A stretch of 64,000 nucleotides of DNA from Silene noctiflora. Lineage: Eukaryota; Streptophyta; Magnoliopsida; Caryophyllales; Caryophyllaceae. The notes under the pieces were generated by a model. That model was not told where the DNA came from, did not search any database, and saw only the letters and a program-made list of their open reading frames with translations. The position numbers were made by a program, and so were the translations under genes. Location of the stretch: the NCBI GenBank assembly GCA_009801015.1, contig VHZZ01000020.1, forward strand, positions 303,458-367,457, written 5' to 3'. This document shows positions 33,531 to 45,560 of the stretch, in pieces (position 1 is the first letter of the stretch; every line of letters begins with the position of its first letter).

Positions 33531-34660
33531 GTTTGAAAAACAAATTCTCATTGAAGACGGACACTATCCGTCACACTAGAAATGTGTGTTGATATGGATG
33601 AATGATCACTTCGGCTCGGTTTATATTTATATTGCTCGTATGATCATGGTAGGGCATTCCGATTAATGAGCAAGGAGATATTATTGAGCCGACTCAAATA
33701 GATATTGGTAACTCGTAACCTACGTTAAAATGGCCAACTACGTTCGCGGACTAAATAACAAGTGCCGACTCAAATAGATATTTCTTTTTGGATTTTGCAA
33801 CATATTGCTTTTGTACTTTATCAAATTTTAAATGGTACCCCTCGCTTTTCAAAAATATCAGGGGTACCTCTAAATTTAATGAAAACATCTTAAAATACCC
33901 AAACTTATCTAATTCGCCTTTTTTAAATGTTTAGTTTATACATTTTTGTTTGATTTTTGGATAATAATTTGTCATGTCATTGACATAAACCTAGTTTACT
34001 CAATTGTAAACATATTTTCATTACAAAATTTAACTGAATAAAAACATAATTTTTAGTAGTTTGGGTATATTAGGAACATTTTACTAACTTTAAGGGTACA
34101 ACTGATGTTTTCAAAAATGCAGGGGTACCATGTAAAATTCGGAAAAACCTATAAATTGATATTATTAGTTTCCTATAAAAAAAAACTTAACATTTACTTA
34201 ATTAGTATAAAAAAAAACTATGAATTAATTTTATTAATTTCGTGAGAAAAAAAATTCATTAAAACTATTTGAGAGAATTATAAATTGAAATTATTAGTAC
34301 GGAATATGTGGTAAAAAAAGTTTCATTAAAATACCTACTTCATCACTCTCTGTCTCTACTCAATTCTTTTGATTAGTTTTTCATTTCATTTTTTTTTTCA
34401 TATTAATATATGATAAATTAATTTTGTGTCAATTTAAAATCTATAAATAATACATTATTATAAAGTAAATTATCTATATATACCGTGCATGCATGCACGA
34501 GATTCATACTAGTTTAAATTAAACGGAATACAAATAATCAATTACAATGCACTAATCCTTTCAAACAACACCAATTCTTATTTCAGACCGTCATATCCGT
34601 CTGAAATCTTCAAACGGATACCATTTCCTCTCACAAATGACCCATCAAGGGCAAGTGGGG
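33531..34660. other. AT-rich intergenic DNA with Helitron-like 3' end
   Basis: A single MITE end of the CAAATTCTCATT..GACGG family lies at about 33540-33580. At 34483-34512 there is a Helitron-type terminus: a short hairpin (gtgcatgcatgcac) followed by CTAG and then T. The left border is not clear. Another arm of the CAAATTCT family starts near 34574 and runs into the assembly gap. No gene is seen. Confidence 0.45.
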
Positions 34661-35630
34661 NNNNNNNNNNNNNNNNNNNNNNNNNNNNNNNNNNNNNNNN
34701 NNNNNNNNNNNNNNNNNNNNNNNNNNNNNNNNNNNNNNNNNNNNNNNNNNNNNNNNNNNNNNNNNNNNNNNNNNNNNNNNNNNNNNNNNNNNNNNNNNNN
34801 NNNNNNNNNNNNNNNNNNNNNNNNNNNNNNNNNNNNNNNNNNNNNNNNNNNNNNNNNNNNNNNNNNNNNNNNNNNNNNNNNNNNNNNNNNNNNNNNNNNN
34901 NNNNNNNNNNNNNNNNNNNNNNNNNNNNNNNNNNNNNNNNNNNNNNNNNNNNNNNNNNNNNNNNNNNNNNNNNNNNNNNNNNNNNNNNNNNNNNNNNNNN
35001 NNNNNNNNNNNNNNNNNNNNNNNNNNNNNNNNNNNNNNNNNNNNNNNNNNNNNNNNNNNNNNNNNNNNNNNNNNNNNNNNNNNNNNNNNNNNNNNNNNNN
35101 NNNNNNNNNNNNNNNNNNNNNNNNNNNNNNNNNNNNNNNNNNNNNNNNNNNNNNNNNNNNNNNNNNNNNNNNNNNNNNNNNNNNNNNNNNNNNNNNNNNN
35201 NNNNNNNNNNNNNNNNNNNNNNNNNNNNNNNNNNNNNNNNNNNNNNNNNNNNNNNNNNNNNNNNNNNNNNNNNNNNNNNNNNNNNNNNNNNNNNNNNNNN
35301 NNNNNNNNNNNNNNNNNNNNNNNNNNNNNNNNNNNNNNNNNNNNNNNNNNNNNNNNNNNNNNNNNNNNNNNNNNNNNNNNNNNNNNNNNNNNNNNNNNNN
35401 NNNNNNNNNNNNNNNNNNNNNNNNNNNNNNNNNNNNNNNNNNNNNNNNNNNNNNNNNNNNNNNNNNNNNNNNNNNNNNNNNNNNNNNNNNNNNNNNNNNN
35501 NNNNNNNNNNNNNNNNNNNNNNNNNNNNNNNNNNNNNNNNNNNNNNNNNNNNNNNNNNNNNNNNNNNNNNNNNNNNNNNNNNNNNNNNNNNNNNNNNNNN
35601 NNNNNNNNNNNNNNNNNNNNNNNNNNNNNN
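34661..35630. other. Assembly gap (970 N)
   Basis: Unsequenced. Both edges are repeats (a MITE arm on the left, a CTGAA tandem repeat on the right), which probably explains the gap. Reading frames drawn through it have no meaning. Confidence 0.99.
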
Positions 35631-35719
35631 CTGAACTGAACTGAACTGAACTTAATAGAGCTGAACTGAACTGAACTGAACTTATAAGAACTGAAATTAA
35701 GTTCAAAAGAACAGGGCCT
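35631..35719. repeat. CTGAA tandem repeat and MITE right end
   Basis: A pentanucleotide run (ctgaa, eight or more units with interruptions) passes into the end ttaagttcaaaagaacaggg plus cc, followed by TTA. The same inverted end is found in the elements at 48797-48900 and near 53026, so this is the right edge of a PIF/Harbinger-like MITE whose left part lies in the gap. Confidence 0.6.
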
Positions 35720-35955
35720 TACTCTTCAAACAAAAGTTGAGGAATAAAACTTGTATACATCGGTCGGACACAAACGTTATTGTAAAACCGTCAGTTACTT
35801 TAAAATCGGGCCATATGTTGGCCCAAACACATCAATGATGAATCGATGAGGTTATAATCCTGACGAGATCTGTTCCATCTTTCCAGTAAGCTCCATTGTA
35901 AACGCCATAAACATCTTACTAACAATCTCTTACTCAGAATCTTCGTTGAATAAAA

Positions 35956-38900
35956 ATGGCGGATTATCATTTCGTGTACAAGGACTTAGAAGGAACTTCA
36001 ACACAATGGGACGACATTCAGCGTAAACTTGGTAACTTACCTGAGAAGCCACCTGCTTTCAAACCCCCCGATTTTACTCCGGCTGATGATGAGGATTCTT
36101 TACCTAAAGATAAATCATGGATCGATTCCAAAACTCATGATGAACTTGAAGATCTTGAGGATGATTTCGATGATGATCGCTTCCTCGAAGACTACAGGTT
36201 TATTATATTTACGGAAAATTCACGTGTTTATATCTGCTTCCGTCCAAATCATTTGTTTACCTTTGATGAAATTGATTCAGTTTGTTTTAAGTTGTTGGTG
36301 TGGATTTGGTGTGTTTAGGGTTTGTTGATTTGATTATGTATGGGATTGTAGGAGGAAGAGGTTGGAGGAGATGAAGCAAGCTGCTAAAGTTGCGAAATTC
36401 GGATCAATTATGTCGATTTCTGGGTCGGATTTTATTCGAGAAGTTTCTCAGGCTCCTCCTGAGATTTGGGTTGTTTGTCTTCTTTACAAAGAAGGGTGAG
36501 TAACTGAGTACAATGTTATTCATCTGCTTTTCACAGTAAAGTTGCGATCTTTGTTTTAAGCCTGTGTTTTAACTTTCTTACATGCTTAGCTTAGAGCGAT
36601 GTCTGCTGCTATAGGCTGAGGTCTGATGATTTTTGCATCGGTTTCGTTATGTTGGTGACGAACTGCCTTGGTGCACATGAAGTGCTGACCTTGGAGTGGG
36701 AGCATTGAGGGTGGTGATGTAGGCTTTGTTACTCGACTCTTCATATTATGACTTGTACATTTGTACAACACTTGACTGTCCGACATTGGTTTATTGACAC
36801 TTGAGCACTAGATTTTAGATTAATGGTATGAGAGTTTGTCAAAAGAAGAATAGTCGAACTCTTTGATACTTTTAGCCGATTATGTGAATCATAGGAAGGT
36901 CGACTGGTGGCACTCAATCTACCATGTATTGTTCCATAGTTCCGCTGCATTGTATCACTGTTTTGTTGGTTCAGTGCTTCAATCTGATATGAACTAAGAA
37001 AGTTGGTAGCTTGGCATACCAATTCAATTTACCTATCTATCTGCCTTCTGTTACCTATCTTAATTGCTGGCACTCAATGTACCGTGTATATGTTCATAGC
37101 TCCATTGCATTGCATCATTGTTCAGTGGTTCCATGCTTCAATCCGATAAAAACTAAAAAAGTTGTTAGCTTGGCATACCAATTCAATTTTTCTTACTATC
37201 TATCTACCTAGCTACCTACCTCCCTACATGTCTGTCTGTCTATCAATCAGTATATTCACTCATACATATTAGTTCAATATCGTTGCAAGTTACTTATTCT
37301 GGTGAGGAGTTACCTTAGTGCACATCAGAATTAACCTTATTTGGAGGTGGAAGTGGCCATGCATTGATTGTTGTTTTTTTACAATAGTTTATAATCGTTG
37401 TAGTTTCAGAGTTCCATTTTAGTTGTGTGTCTACTTTGTGATCTGCTCGCACTTGGAAAGTAAGCCAAATTAGGCGAAGTTTTTTGTATTTCATTACCTT
37501 TTCCACCCTCTATAGGATAGCACAAAGCTTTGCCTGTCCACTTTTACTTTTATAACATGTGATCCCCTCACTACAAATTAGGAAAACTGGCAACATAAGA
37601 TTACAATACACCTCGATTAAAAGGTTCTAATTGGCTAGTGCCTAGTGGGGAATCATATCACTACAACAGATAAAAAACACGTGTCTGACTTTGGTATAAT
37701 GTGGGTGATTTTCCTATTCCAATAGAGCCAAAAATTTAACAATTCTAGGTTCTGTTTATGATGGACACATGGAATTAAGCAAAATGGCTCATTAAGCTAG
37801 TTGTGCTTCTTTTTGCAGTGAAAAGGAATTCATTCCTTGTAATCTGGTTTGCAATTTTGCATTTTGGTCATGGAAAAATAGCCTCTCTTATTTGTAATCA
37901 CAGGGGTAAGCCTAATGATGCCCACTTCCACCCCATCCTCCCTACCTCATTGGCGGGAGACGTGGTGGCACTGATAGAATGTTGTTGTTGCTGTACAGTG
38001 CAAGGTGAGCTATTGGTGCGTTGTGTTAAGACTTGGACAGCTGTGAGATAGCACATTAGCACTGCACTTGTAAAATTACATTTCTGCAATCAGATGAAAT
38101 ATTCTTAGTATATTTAGGTCCTAACTCGTAGTACATGTACAACTATGTCCTGGGAATATGACTTATAACTATAAAATTTGAATTCTTCATTTTAAAAATT
38201 GCAGTACAATGCTGTATATTTGATTATTTGGTATAATCGCTAGTGTACAGTTTTAAATAAGTTCAAGCTGCCGATCTTTTGTACAAACATTTCAAAATAC
38301 CAATTTTTAATTTACATTTTCTAGTCAGAGGATTGTGTGAAGTCAACAATCAGCTTGACGAGTTGTGTGATTTCTCTTGTTAATTGGAATTCGTGAGGAT
38401 GTTTTTGGGGTGGATTACTGAAATTAACTCCCCTTGATGAAATCTCTCACTTAAAGGTTCTTTGAAATGTGTCCGGGACATATCAAGCTCTATATTTTAG
38501 TTTCTAATTGTTCATATGTTATTACTCCCTACTTTGTTTGGAGTTTGGATCATTGATTTGTACTAAATTTTGTCAGATTTGCTGCTTGTGAATTACTCCT
38601 GAATTGTCTGGAGGAGCTGGCAAGAAGATACCCAGCAACAAAGTTTGTCAAAATTATATCTACAGATTGTATTCCTAATTACCCTGATCGTAATCTCCCC
38701 ACACTCTTGGTTTACAATAATAGCGCCGTCAAAGCTAACTATGTGGGAATGCAGAACTTTGGAAGGAGATGCACACCCGAAGGTATTCTGCATCTAAGTT
38801 CTTTTATCTGTGTTTCTCTTGTTGCTTTCATGCTATTGTTGTGTGACCTGTATCTGTTAGTTTTGTGGCTCTTATAGATGGTGTGGCTGTGCTTCAATTG

Positions 38901-39789
38901 CAGTATAAGTGCACTTGTCATAAACTTAGATTTACAGCGTAATGTTTTGGAGGATGTTTGATTTATTCTAGCCATACTGCTCATTTAATTTGTGGCATGG
39001 CTTGACTACCTATTTGTGGATCACTTAATTTTACTTTTGCTGGATGTTTGGGATAGAGTGGTTGGAAACGGTAATATGCCACGTTATGCTCGGCGCATGG
39101 GGTTGTACCTATGTTACTCCGACACTTCACTTAACTGCCGTGTCGCGTGTCGGACACGTGTCGGTGTCCGACACGACACGACACTTCGACACTTCAATTT
39201 AGACCACAAAATAGGAAAATTCACCCAAAATAGCCGTGTCCGACACTCCGACACGTGTCGGAGAGTCGGAGTAACACAGGGTTGTACATATACGGAGTAT
39301 AGCATACGAGGGGCGGATGCATGTTATAGCATTTGGTACTGGGATACTAGAAAGCTATTTTTTTTTAATCCTGGTTGGTCCATGTTATGCTAAAAGTCGC
39401 TACAACTGTTGAGAATAATGTAAAATTTTGTGTGCATATACTTTAAATACCTACAAGGATCCCATCAACAACTTTTTTGGATCCTCCATTGCATTCAAGT
39501 GTCCTTTTTTGCATTCATTGTTGTATTATTGGCTTCTTTCTCTTTTGTTGGTGTTCATTTTATCATTATATCTTTACACTTATTCATTCTCGAAGCTTTT
39601 CTTTTAAATCTTTGTGTTTCCGGTTCAGGTGTCGCTCTGGTTCTCTGCAATTCTGATCCTGTGCTTAATGATGGTCTTACCGATGGTGATTCATCAAGGA
39701 AATCAGTTCTTGATGGCGAGAGCAAGAGGCTTATAGAAAAATTTGTGAGCGAACGTGAGAATGCAGATGATGGTAATTCAAGTGATTAA
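35956..39789 (+). CDS. Phosducin-like protein (PhLP2/PDCL3 type)
   Basis: Four exons, 35956-36197, 36352-36495, 38577-38782 and 39629-39789, join to 250 residues with GT-AG borders. The N-terminal part has the family's TxWDDIxRKxGxLP signature (TQWDDIQRKLGNLPEKPP) and a long acidic helix (DELEDLEDDFDDDRFLEDYR then KRLEEMKQAA). The C-terminal thioredoxin-like domain includes FGSIMSISGSDFIREV, WVVCLLYKEG, CLEELARRYPATKFVKI and NLPTLLVYNN and, as in the family, no CxxC redox pair. PhLP2 proteins are cytosolic co-chaperones of the CCT chaperonin in actin and tubulin folding. The role is known from yeast and animals and is inferred here. Intron 2 (2.1 kb) has a tandem duplication, a microsatellite and a SINE relic; intron 3 has a foldback repeat. 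Confidence 0.92.
36907..37205. repeat. Tandem duplication in intron 2 of the phosducin-like gene
   Basis: A unit of about 140 bases (ctggcactcaatgtaccgtg through agcttggcataccaattcaa) occurs at about 36907-37043 and again at about 37066-37205 with scattered differences. The second copy is followed by an imperfect CTAT/CTAC microsatellite. Confidence 0.8.
37866..37998 (+). mobile_element. 5'-truncated SINE, Au-type 3' region
   Basis: The phrases atggaaaaatagcctctctt, acaggggtaagcctaatgat and the ending gttgttgttg match the body and TTG-repeat tail of the widespread Au-type plant SINE as I remember it. The tRNA-like 5' boxes are missing. It lies within intron 2 of the phosducin-like gene. Confidence 0.5.
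39108..39282. repeat. Foldback repeat, GTTACTCCGACAC ends
   Basis: The left end tgttactccgacacttcac is answered by the inverted right end gtcggagagtcggagtaaca. The interior is rich in CGTGTC/GACACG and folds on itself. A diverged copy is in ADF intron 2. The borders carry no obvious duplication. Confidence 0.65.
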
Positions 39790-40829
39790 CTGGACCAAAC
39801 TAATGGATTTTCTGAAGGTTATTCTTGTTTCCTCTCAGACTTAGAGACGTAACCAGGACTCTTGACCGTCTTTATGTAATACTCTCTACGTTGTTTTTTT
39901 GGTGTGTTTTTTTTTTGTTTTTGCTTGTTATCAAATGAGCCGCAAAGGCAGTACCATACAATATTGTATTTTTTTGTCGTTCAAGACACCCCTTTGTGTT
40001 GGAAAAATTAGGCAAAGGTTGTACATCCTAATACCAACCCCCCTATCCTGTCATAGATTAGATTGTCGTTCGAGGCATTAGGTTAATGTTGTAATGTTGA
40101 TTTGGTCATTTGATGAATTTTAGCAATCTCTCTTTACATGGTGTTTTTCAAATTATATGCTCCCTACTAAACTGGACGTTTTCGGAACATTACTTGTTAA
40201 AGATGACATTTGTGTCGTACTCTTGGCTTGCCTCTGCTGTAACTGTTCTCTGTGATAAGCTTCTGTACAGAACAACAGCAGACACATATACAATTCGAGC
40301 CTGTCAAAACTCCTCACTCATACCTATAACACCCTGATCTTCAAAACCCGAAAATCTCAATGATTAAGCAATTTGCCTTTTTTATGTTCTTTTTGGTTTC
40401 CCCCTTAATTTTTTTCCTTAACATTCTGGCTGGCACAAGCATGGTGCCAGTAAGGTTTATATCAGTTTCGACTTCGGAGTGCTCTTCCATAACTCAGGTT
40501 GGTGCACAGTATTAATAAATATACTCTAATTATGATAAATTCAAATATTCTCGTGAATTATTGAGATCTGTTGAGTTGCAGTTGACAAGTATTTTAAATC
40601 AGAAATGTATTTTTTTAAATACAAAGTATAAGATGAATAATACATTAATTATTCATGACTAATTATCAGTAATGGTTGCTTAGGTGAGGCTCTCCATTAT
40701 CATTTCTGATCTAATTGATCAAGCTACGCACAGTATATATACATAATACACGCTAACAGGAGCCAACCTTATCATCCAACCTTCTCAAATACATAAAAAC
40801 GGAGACCCGGGTTAGCCAATTCAAATCGT
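39790..40829. other. Phosducin-like gene 3' flank and intergenic DNA
   Basis: About 300-500 bases are likely 3' UTR. Upstream of the next gene a TATA-like motif (gtatatatacat) is found at 40733-40744, about 90 bases before the ATG at 40830. No other feature is recognised. Confidence 0.4.
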
Positions 40830-41165
40830 TTGGATACAATGTCTTTGTCTTCTTTCTTTAGCTCGGGATACCATCGATTAGTATCTCAACTACATACGCT
40901 AAGGTATACAGGAATGTGGACCGTGATGTTGGTCCTTGTGGCAGGCGTTGCATCAATCGTCCCAGAGTTAGCATTTTTACATTCTTCGCAAAAATGTGGT
41001 GTGGATGGCTACGTGAAGATCCCAATGGAGTTGCCGGGGATGAAGGTGTGCTTGCCGGCACAAATGGTGAAGGAGTCTCCTTTAGATGTTCTTGTTCCTG
41101 CCCTCTTTGCTTCCCTTGCTGTCGCTTGTTCCGCTTATGTGCTTTCTAATATCGGCTTGATGTAA
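40830..41165 (+). CDS. Uncharacterised two-TM protein (copy 2)
   Basis: A 111-residue intronless ORF related along its whole length to the protein at 32495-32848. TM1 is at about 28-45 (TGMWTVMLVLVAGVASIV) and TM2 at about 87-107; the intervening loop holds Cys56 and Cys74 and the phrase ELPGMKVCLPAQMV. Shared blocks are PELAFL, KCGVDGYVKIP, PGxxxCxPAxM, SPLDVLVPALFASL. The second Met, at residue 4, could also be used. Two conserved cysteines in the loop suggest a disulfide if the loop faces the lumen or apoplast; that is inference. The function is unknown. Confidence 0.8.
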   Translation: MDTMSLSSFFSSGYHRLVSQLHTLRYTGMWTVMLVLVAGVASIVPELAFLHSSQKCGVDGYVKIPMELPGMKVCLPAQMVKESPLDVLVPALFASLAVACSAYVLSNIGLM

Positions 41166-42572
41166 ACTTAAGCTATGTTTCCGTTGGATATCCAACGTAA
41201 CACGATAAATTATTGTAAGTGGCAAGTTATTGTATGAGACAGCTTTACAAAGTCACCGCGTACTATATACTGAATTACTGAGCTCAAGAGTGAAGCCTTT
41301 AAAATTTCGAATTCTTTTAGAAGTAAATGAACAACATATATTGATACGTATTTGCACGGTATCGTTTGTGCATTAAGCCTCACTAACATCAAATGCTCCT
41401 CGGACAACTTCTTAATACTCCACACTAGCTCGTTTTTTAGAGAAAAAAGATTACGCATCAGAGGTAGTACCTCAGACCTTTTAATTTTTGAGCATATACA
41501 CATTGTTTCTGAGCATATTAGTATTTTTAAATATAGTTTTTGAGTAATATTATATATTATTTTTAGTTTAATGTTTTAAATAAATGTACTCAAAAACTTA
41601 ATACTACAAACTCATAATATTTAAAATAAAACTCAAAAATTTAATATAAAACTCAGAAAAAATATATATTAAGATGTACTACCTCAGATGTATAGTCCAT
41701 AAACTGCGTTTTTTTACTATACATAAATTCTTATGGTTTATAAATCCTTTCAAACTTTACATGAAATAAATATGCAATTATAATCCATAGATTAGATACA
41801 AATAACTCTCTTATATAGTTATCTTTTTCTAAATAACTTCCTTTTATAATTTTTTATCCAATTAACTCCCTTATAAAACTTGTTTTTCAACAAATCAATG
41901 TCTCTTCATCAATACTAGATTCATTTTTATGATTTGATCGATTTACCCTTACTTATAACGTTATCTCTACATCGCTATTATGTTTTCATAACCCGTGACC
42001 AATTCCAAACCTCTCCCAAATCTAATACACTCAAATCATGCACTATCAACGAAGAATAATCAAACATAAATTCACCGTTTTATCTCATTTTAAAGAACAA
42101 CATAGTGAGTAAATGGGTAGAATAGTAATTTAACTCCTTGTATAGGTGAAAATGATGGGAAAAATCAATCTTTGGCCGGAAAATTAATAAATAAATGGAG
42201 GCATTTATATAAAAATATGTTTTAAAAGGAGTTATTTGAATAAAAAATTATAAAAGGGTGTTCTTTAAAAAAAAATCAATTATATATTAGAGTTATTTAT
42301 AATTTATTCTAATTTATAATAGTGGAATTTTTTTTTTATAAATTAATCCGCTTTATAATGATATATTTACAGAGTATATATATTACCGTCTTACACAATT
42401 ATTACGGAAAAAAAAATCAAAAGGTTATCAAAGGAGGGAGACGAGGGGAAAGTGCGAGATATTATTTTCGTGGAAGTCATCCCGCATTACTTGAAAGCTC
42501 AAAATTTTAAAACCCTAGATCTTCGTCATCTTCCCCCAATTTCTCTCTCCTAAAAATCTCACCTTCACAACA
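41166..42572. other. Intergenic DNA with a long inverted-repeat element
   Basis: At about 41795-42325 a non-coding element has long AT-rich inverted arms. The left contains ctaaataacttccttttata plus attttttatcc and aattaactcccttataaaac. The right has the reverse (ttttaaaaggagttatttga plus ataaaaaattataaaagggtg). No target duplication could be fixed. The remainder is AT-rich, ending in the 5' UTR of the ALY gene. Confidence 0.5.
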
Positions 42573-45560
42573 ATGGACAGCCGCTTAGACATGTCCCTCG
42601 ACGATCTCATCAAGAAGAACAAGTCTTCCTCCTCTCGCGGCGGCGGCTCCCGACCCCGCGGTGGTGGCGGTGTTGGCGGTGGCGCTCCTTCGCGGCGTTT
42701 TAATAACCGAGCTGTCAATCGTGCCGCACCTTACTCCATGCCTAAGGTTTCTTTCTTTCCTTTAGTTCTGTTTTGAAAGTTCCTGTTTTGGTTCGAACTG
42801 GTAGCGTTATCTCATTTTCCTATAACGGAGTAATTGAAAGATTGAATTTTGGTAGGCGCCGGTGAATTTATGGCAGCATGATATGTTCGGAAATCAAGGA
42901 GGTTTTGGTGGAGGATCATCTTCGATTGAGACTGGAACTAAGCTTTATATCTCTAATTTGGATTACGGCGTCTCTAATGATGATCTTAAGGTAAATTAGT
43001 AACAGTTTTACTAATTTAAGGTTTTGTATTTGATTTAAAGTATCATTTTTGTTTTTTTGGAACTGATTGATACCCTAATTTTAGCTTTGAAAGTGAGTGA
43101 CTATGTACTCTTTCCGTCCGAATCATTTGTTTAACTTCGATTAAAATATCCCTCAAAATGAAATATAAAAGGATTAAAAAGTAAACAGATGAATGGGACG
43201 GAAAGAGTACTAATTAATGTACAAAGAAAAAGTTTTGATCTTTGAAGTATTAGTTTGAGCCCTATAACCTCTGTATAATCATAAGTTATTGCCTCTGGTG
43301 TATAGATTTGCTTTGTAGCTGATTGGTAACCGTAGTTTAACTGGATTGGGAGTGAGGTTGGGCTGATAATCCTAATTCTCGGCGGGTTGGTGATTATTAG
43401 ACTACTGGTCATGAGAGTGCGGGATATTTATTGACATATTGCGTTCTCAGAACTGCTCCGTGCTAGATATCTGCTGGAAGATGGTTGGGAAGGGTAACTT
43501 AAGTGTTTTCTTTGTAAGCCATTTGATTTCATCAGCTTTTCTTTTGTCTCGTTCATTGGTTCTAGAGACGTAGGGAGAGCACTAGTCAAGCGCATCATGC
43601 TTCTGTGATTGCTTAGTCATTTATGGCGTATCATATCCAAAATGTGTCAAGGATTTTAGTTTGTTGCTTTGCATTGTTGGATATAAAGTTCTAGTTGAGG
43701 TTTATTTGGTGTCTTTTTGTAAGGTTTCTACAGTGATATTTTCACATTTATGATCAACTTGTTTTGCATCAGTTGTAAAATTGATTTAGCTATTTAGGTG
43801 TCGTCGTTAGACATGTCGACTGGTAACATCTCTTTAATGGAAAACTATTTGTTTGTATGCCTCATTATTTGCATATCAACTCATAAATCTAAGAAAGGTT
43901 GATAAAATTGTGTCTAATATTTTGTGGGGGTAAATTTTATCTATTCTCAGGAGCTTTTTTCAGAGGTTGGTGACTTGAAGCGTTTTTCTGTCCATTACGA
44001 TAGGAGTGGGAGATCAAAGGTATCATAGTAGGTTCATTCGGTCATTCAAATTTTCAATCTACCTGTGCACTCTGGTTGATATTCAGATTGGGCTCTTCTA
44101 CCAGGGAACGGCTGAAATTGTTTTCTCGAGGAAGAATGATGCTCTGGCTGCTGTCAAGAGGTATAACAATGTGGAACTTGATGGGAAGCCTATGAAAATT
44201 GAGATTGTTGGCACCAATGTTGGGAATGCAGGAGTACTTCCACCAGTATTTAATGGCTTTCCTAGAAATCCAATTGGATTTGATAGAGGGTACGTGTGTT
44301 GCCCTTCATTCTTAACTTTGTTTGTTGATTGTCTTTTATTCACTACCTATAAACATACTTATCTGATCATTCATTTATGATGTGTTTTGTTTCAACTATC
44401 AAGCCATACATTTACCCCATCATAGCAGAAAAGTTTTGCCTTGTTAGGCTTTTAGATCTTTTGCTTATTTACTTTCATTTTAGCTTTTTGCTTTGTTCAT
44501 TATCCGTTTTGGCCTATGTGTGAATAATCAACAAAGCACCTCGAGTGTGCGTTTGTCTATATTATTCTTGTTGGCATAGTATTCCCTAAGATTCTGAATG
44601 ACTTGGTTTTGTTGCATAGCTCCTCTCGTACTCTTTTGGGAGTAAGGGTAGCATTAGTGCTGTTGAATTGATAAAGGTTGATTGCTGTCTTTTGTTAGCC
44701 TGCTGCTGTCTCATTCACTCGGACTGAACTAGGATAGCAGTATTGATTTTTAAATTTTGATTAATGTCCATAAACCAAGGCTTATTTTACGCTGACTGCG
44801 GACCTACCAAAAGTGAGAGTGTTTGTTAATTGGTTATTTGATGTTGTTTTCCTACTGTTAAAGAGTTCACTTAACTGTGCTAGTTATGTAACCAGCGTTG
44901 CTATCGTGAATTAATATTAATTGACAATGAGTTGATGACACTACTCTTGTGCCATTATTGGGATCTGGTGATAGAGAAGTAGCAAGCCCTTTGTTCAAGC
45001 AAAATATGGAGTATGGATTGATATCTTGTAATAAAATGTAGTAGTCTTTGTGTTATTTTGTACAGTAGCTTGTTTACAATTAACATTGTTGATGTATTTT
45101 GTGGAGCTGGTTTGAAATATATATCTTACATTTCACCAAAAAAAAAAGGACATCAAATAATAGGACTAGGAGCTACTGATGATGATGTCATTTTTTCGAT
45201 AATTCTTTCGGATTGTTTCTTTACTTAATTGGATGATTAGTTCACCGAGTCAAATTTGGTAATATATCTTTGTTTGCAGATAAAATTTCAATATCAGCAG
45301 TATACTCCATTTCATTTTATTTATGACTTGTAGTATTCATTTACTCTCCTGTTTAAACTAATATGAATTGACAACCTCACAGAGGTCAAGGAAGAGGAGG
45401 CCCAATGGGGCGCCCACGTGGTGGCCGTATTTCTAACAGAGGCCGTGGTAGGGGAAGAGGCCGTGATGAAAAGATATCTGCGGAGGACTTGGATGCTGAG
45501 TTAGAAAAATACCACTCAGCAGCATCTAAAACGGAGGAAGCGATGAAAACGGACGAGTGA
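42573..45560 (+). CDS. ALY/REF (THO4-like) mRNA-export adaptor
   Basis: Five exons, 42573-42746, 42856-42990, 43951-44019, 44105-44289 and 45383-45560, give 246 residues. The N-terminus has the conserved UAP56-binding motif ([12 protein letters not shown], 6-17), then an RGG-like Gly/Arg tract. One RRM occupies about 86-165: [20 protein letters not shown], the RNP1-like [10 protein letters not shown], and [13 protein letters not shown]. It is followed by a second Gly/Arg tract ([18 protein letters not shown]) and the C-terminal UAP56-binding-like helix [17 protein letters not shown] proteins couple splicing and the TREX complex to mRNA export and act in the nucleus. The Arabidopsis family has four members and I cannot assign this one to a specific paralogue. 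Intron 2 contains a Stowaway MITE. Confidence 0.95.
43108..43207. mobile_element. Stowaway MITE in ALY intron 2
   Basis: A 100-bp element with ends ctctttccgtccgaatcatt and gatgaatgggacggaaagag, flanked by TA at 43106-43107 and 43208-43209. Confidence 0.85.

Noticed and set aside
34637-35706. Long ORFs on both strands across 34.6-35.7 kb
   Set aside because: They run through 970 undetermined bases and have no sequence content.
42515-42718. A 67-residue minus-strand Pro/Arg-rich ORF
   Set aside because: Antisense shadow of the glycine-rich first exon of ALY.
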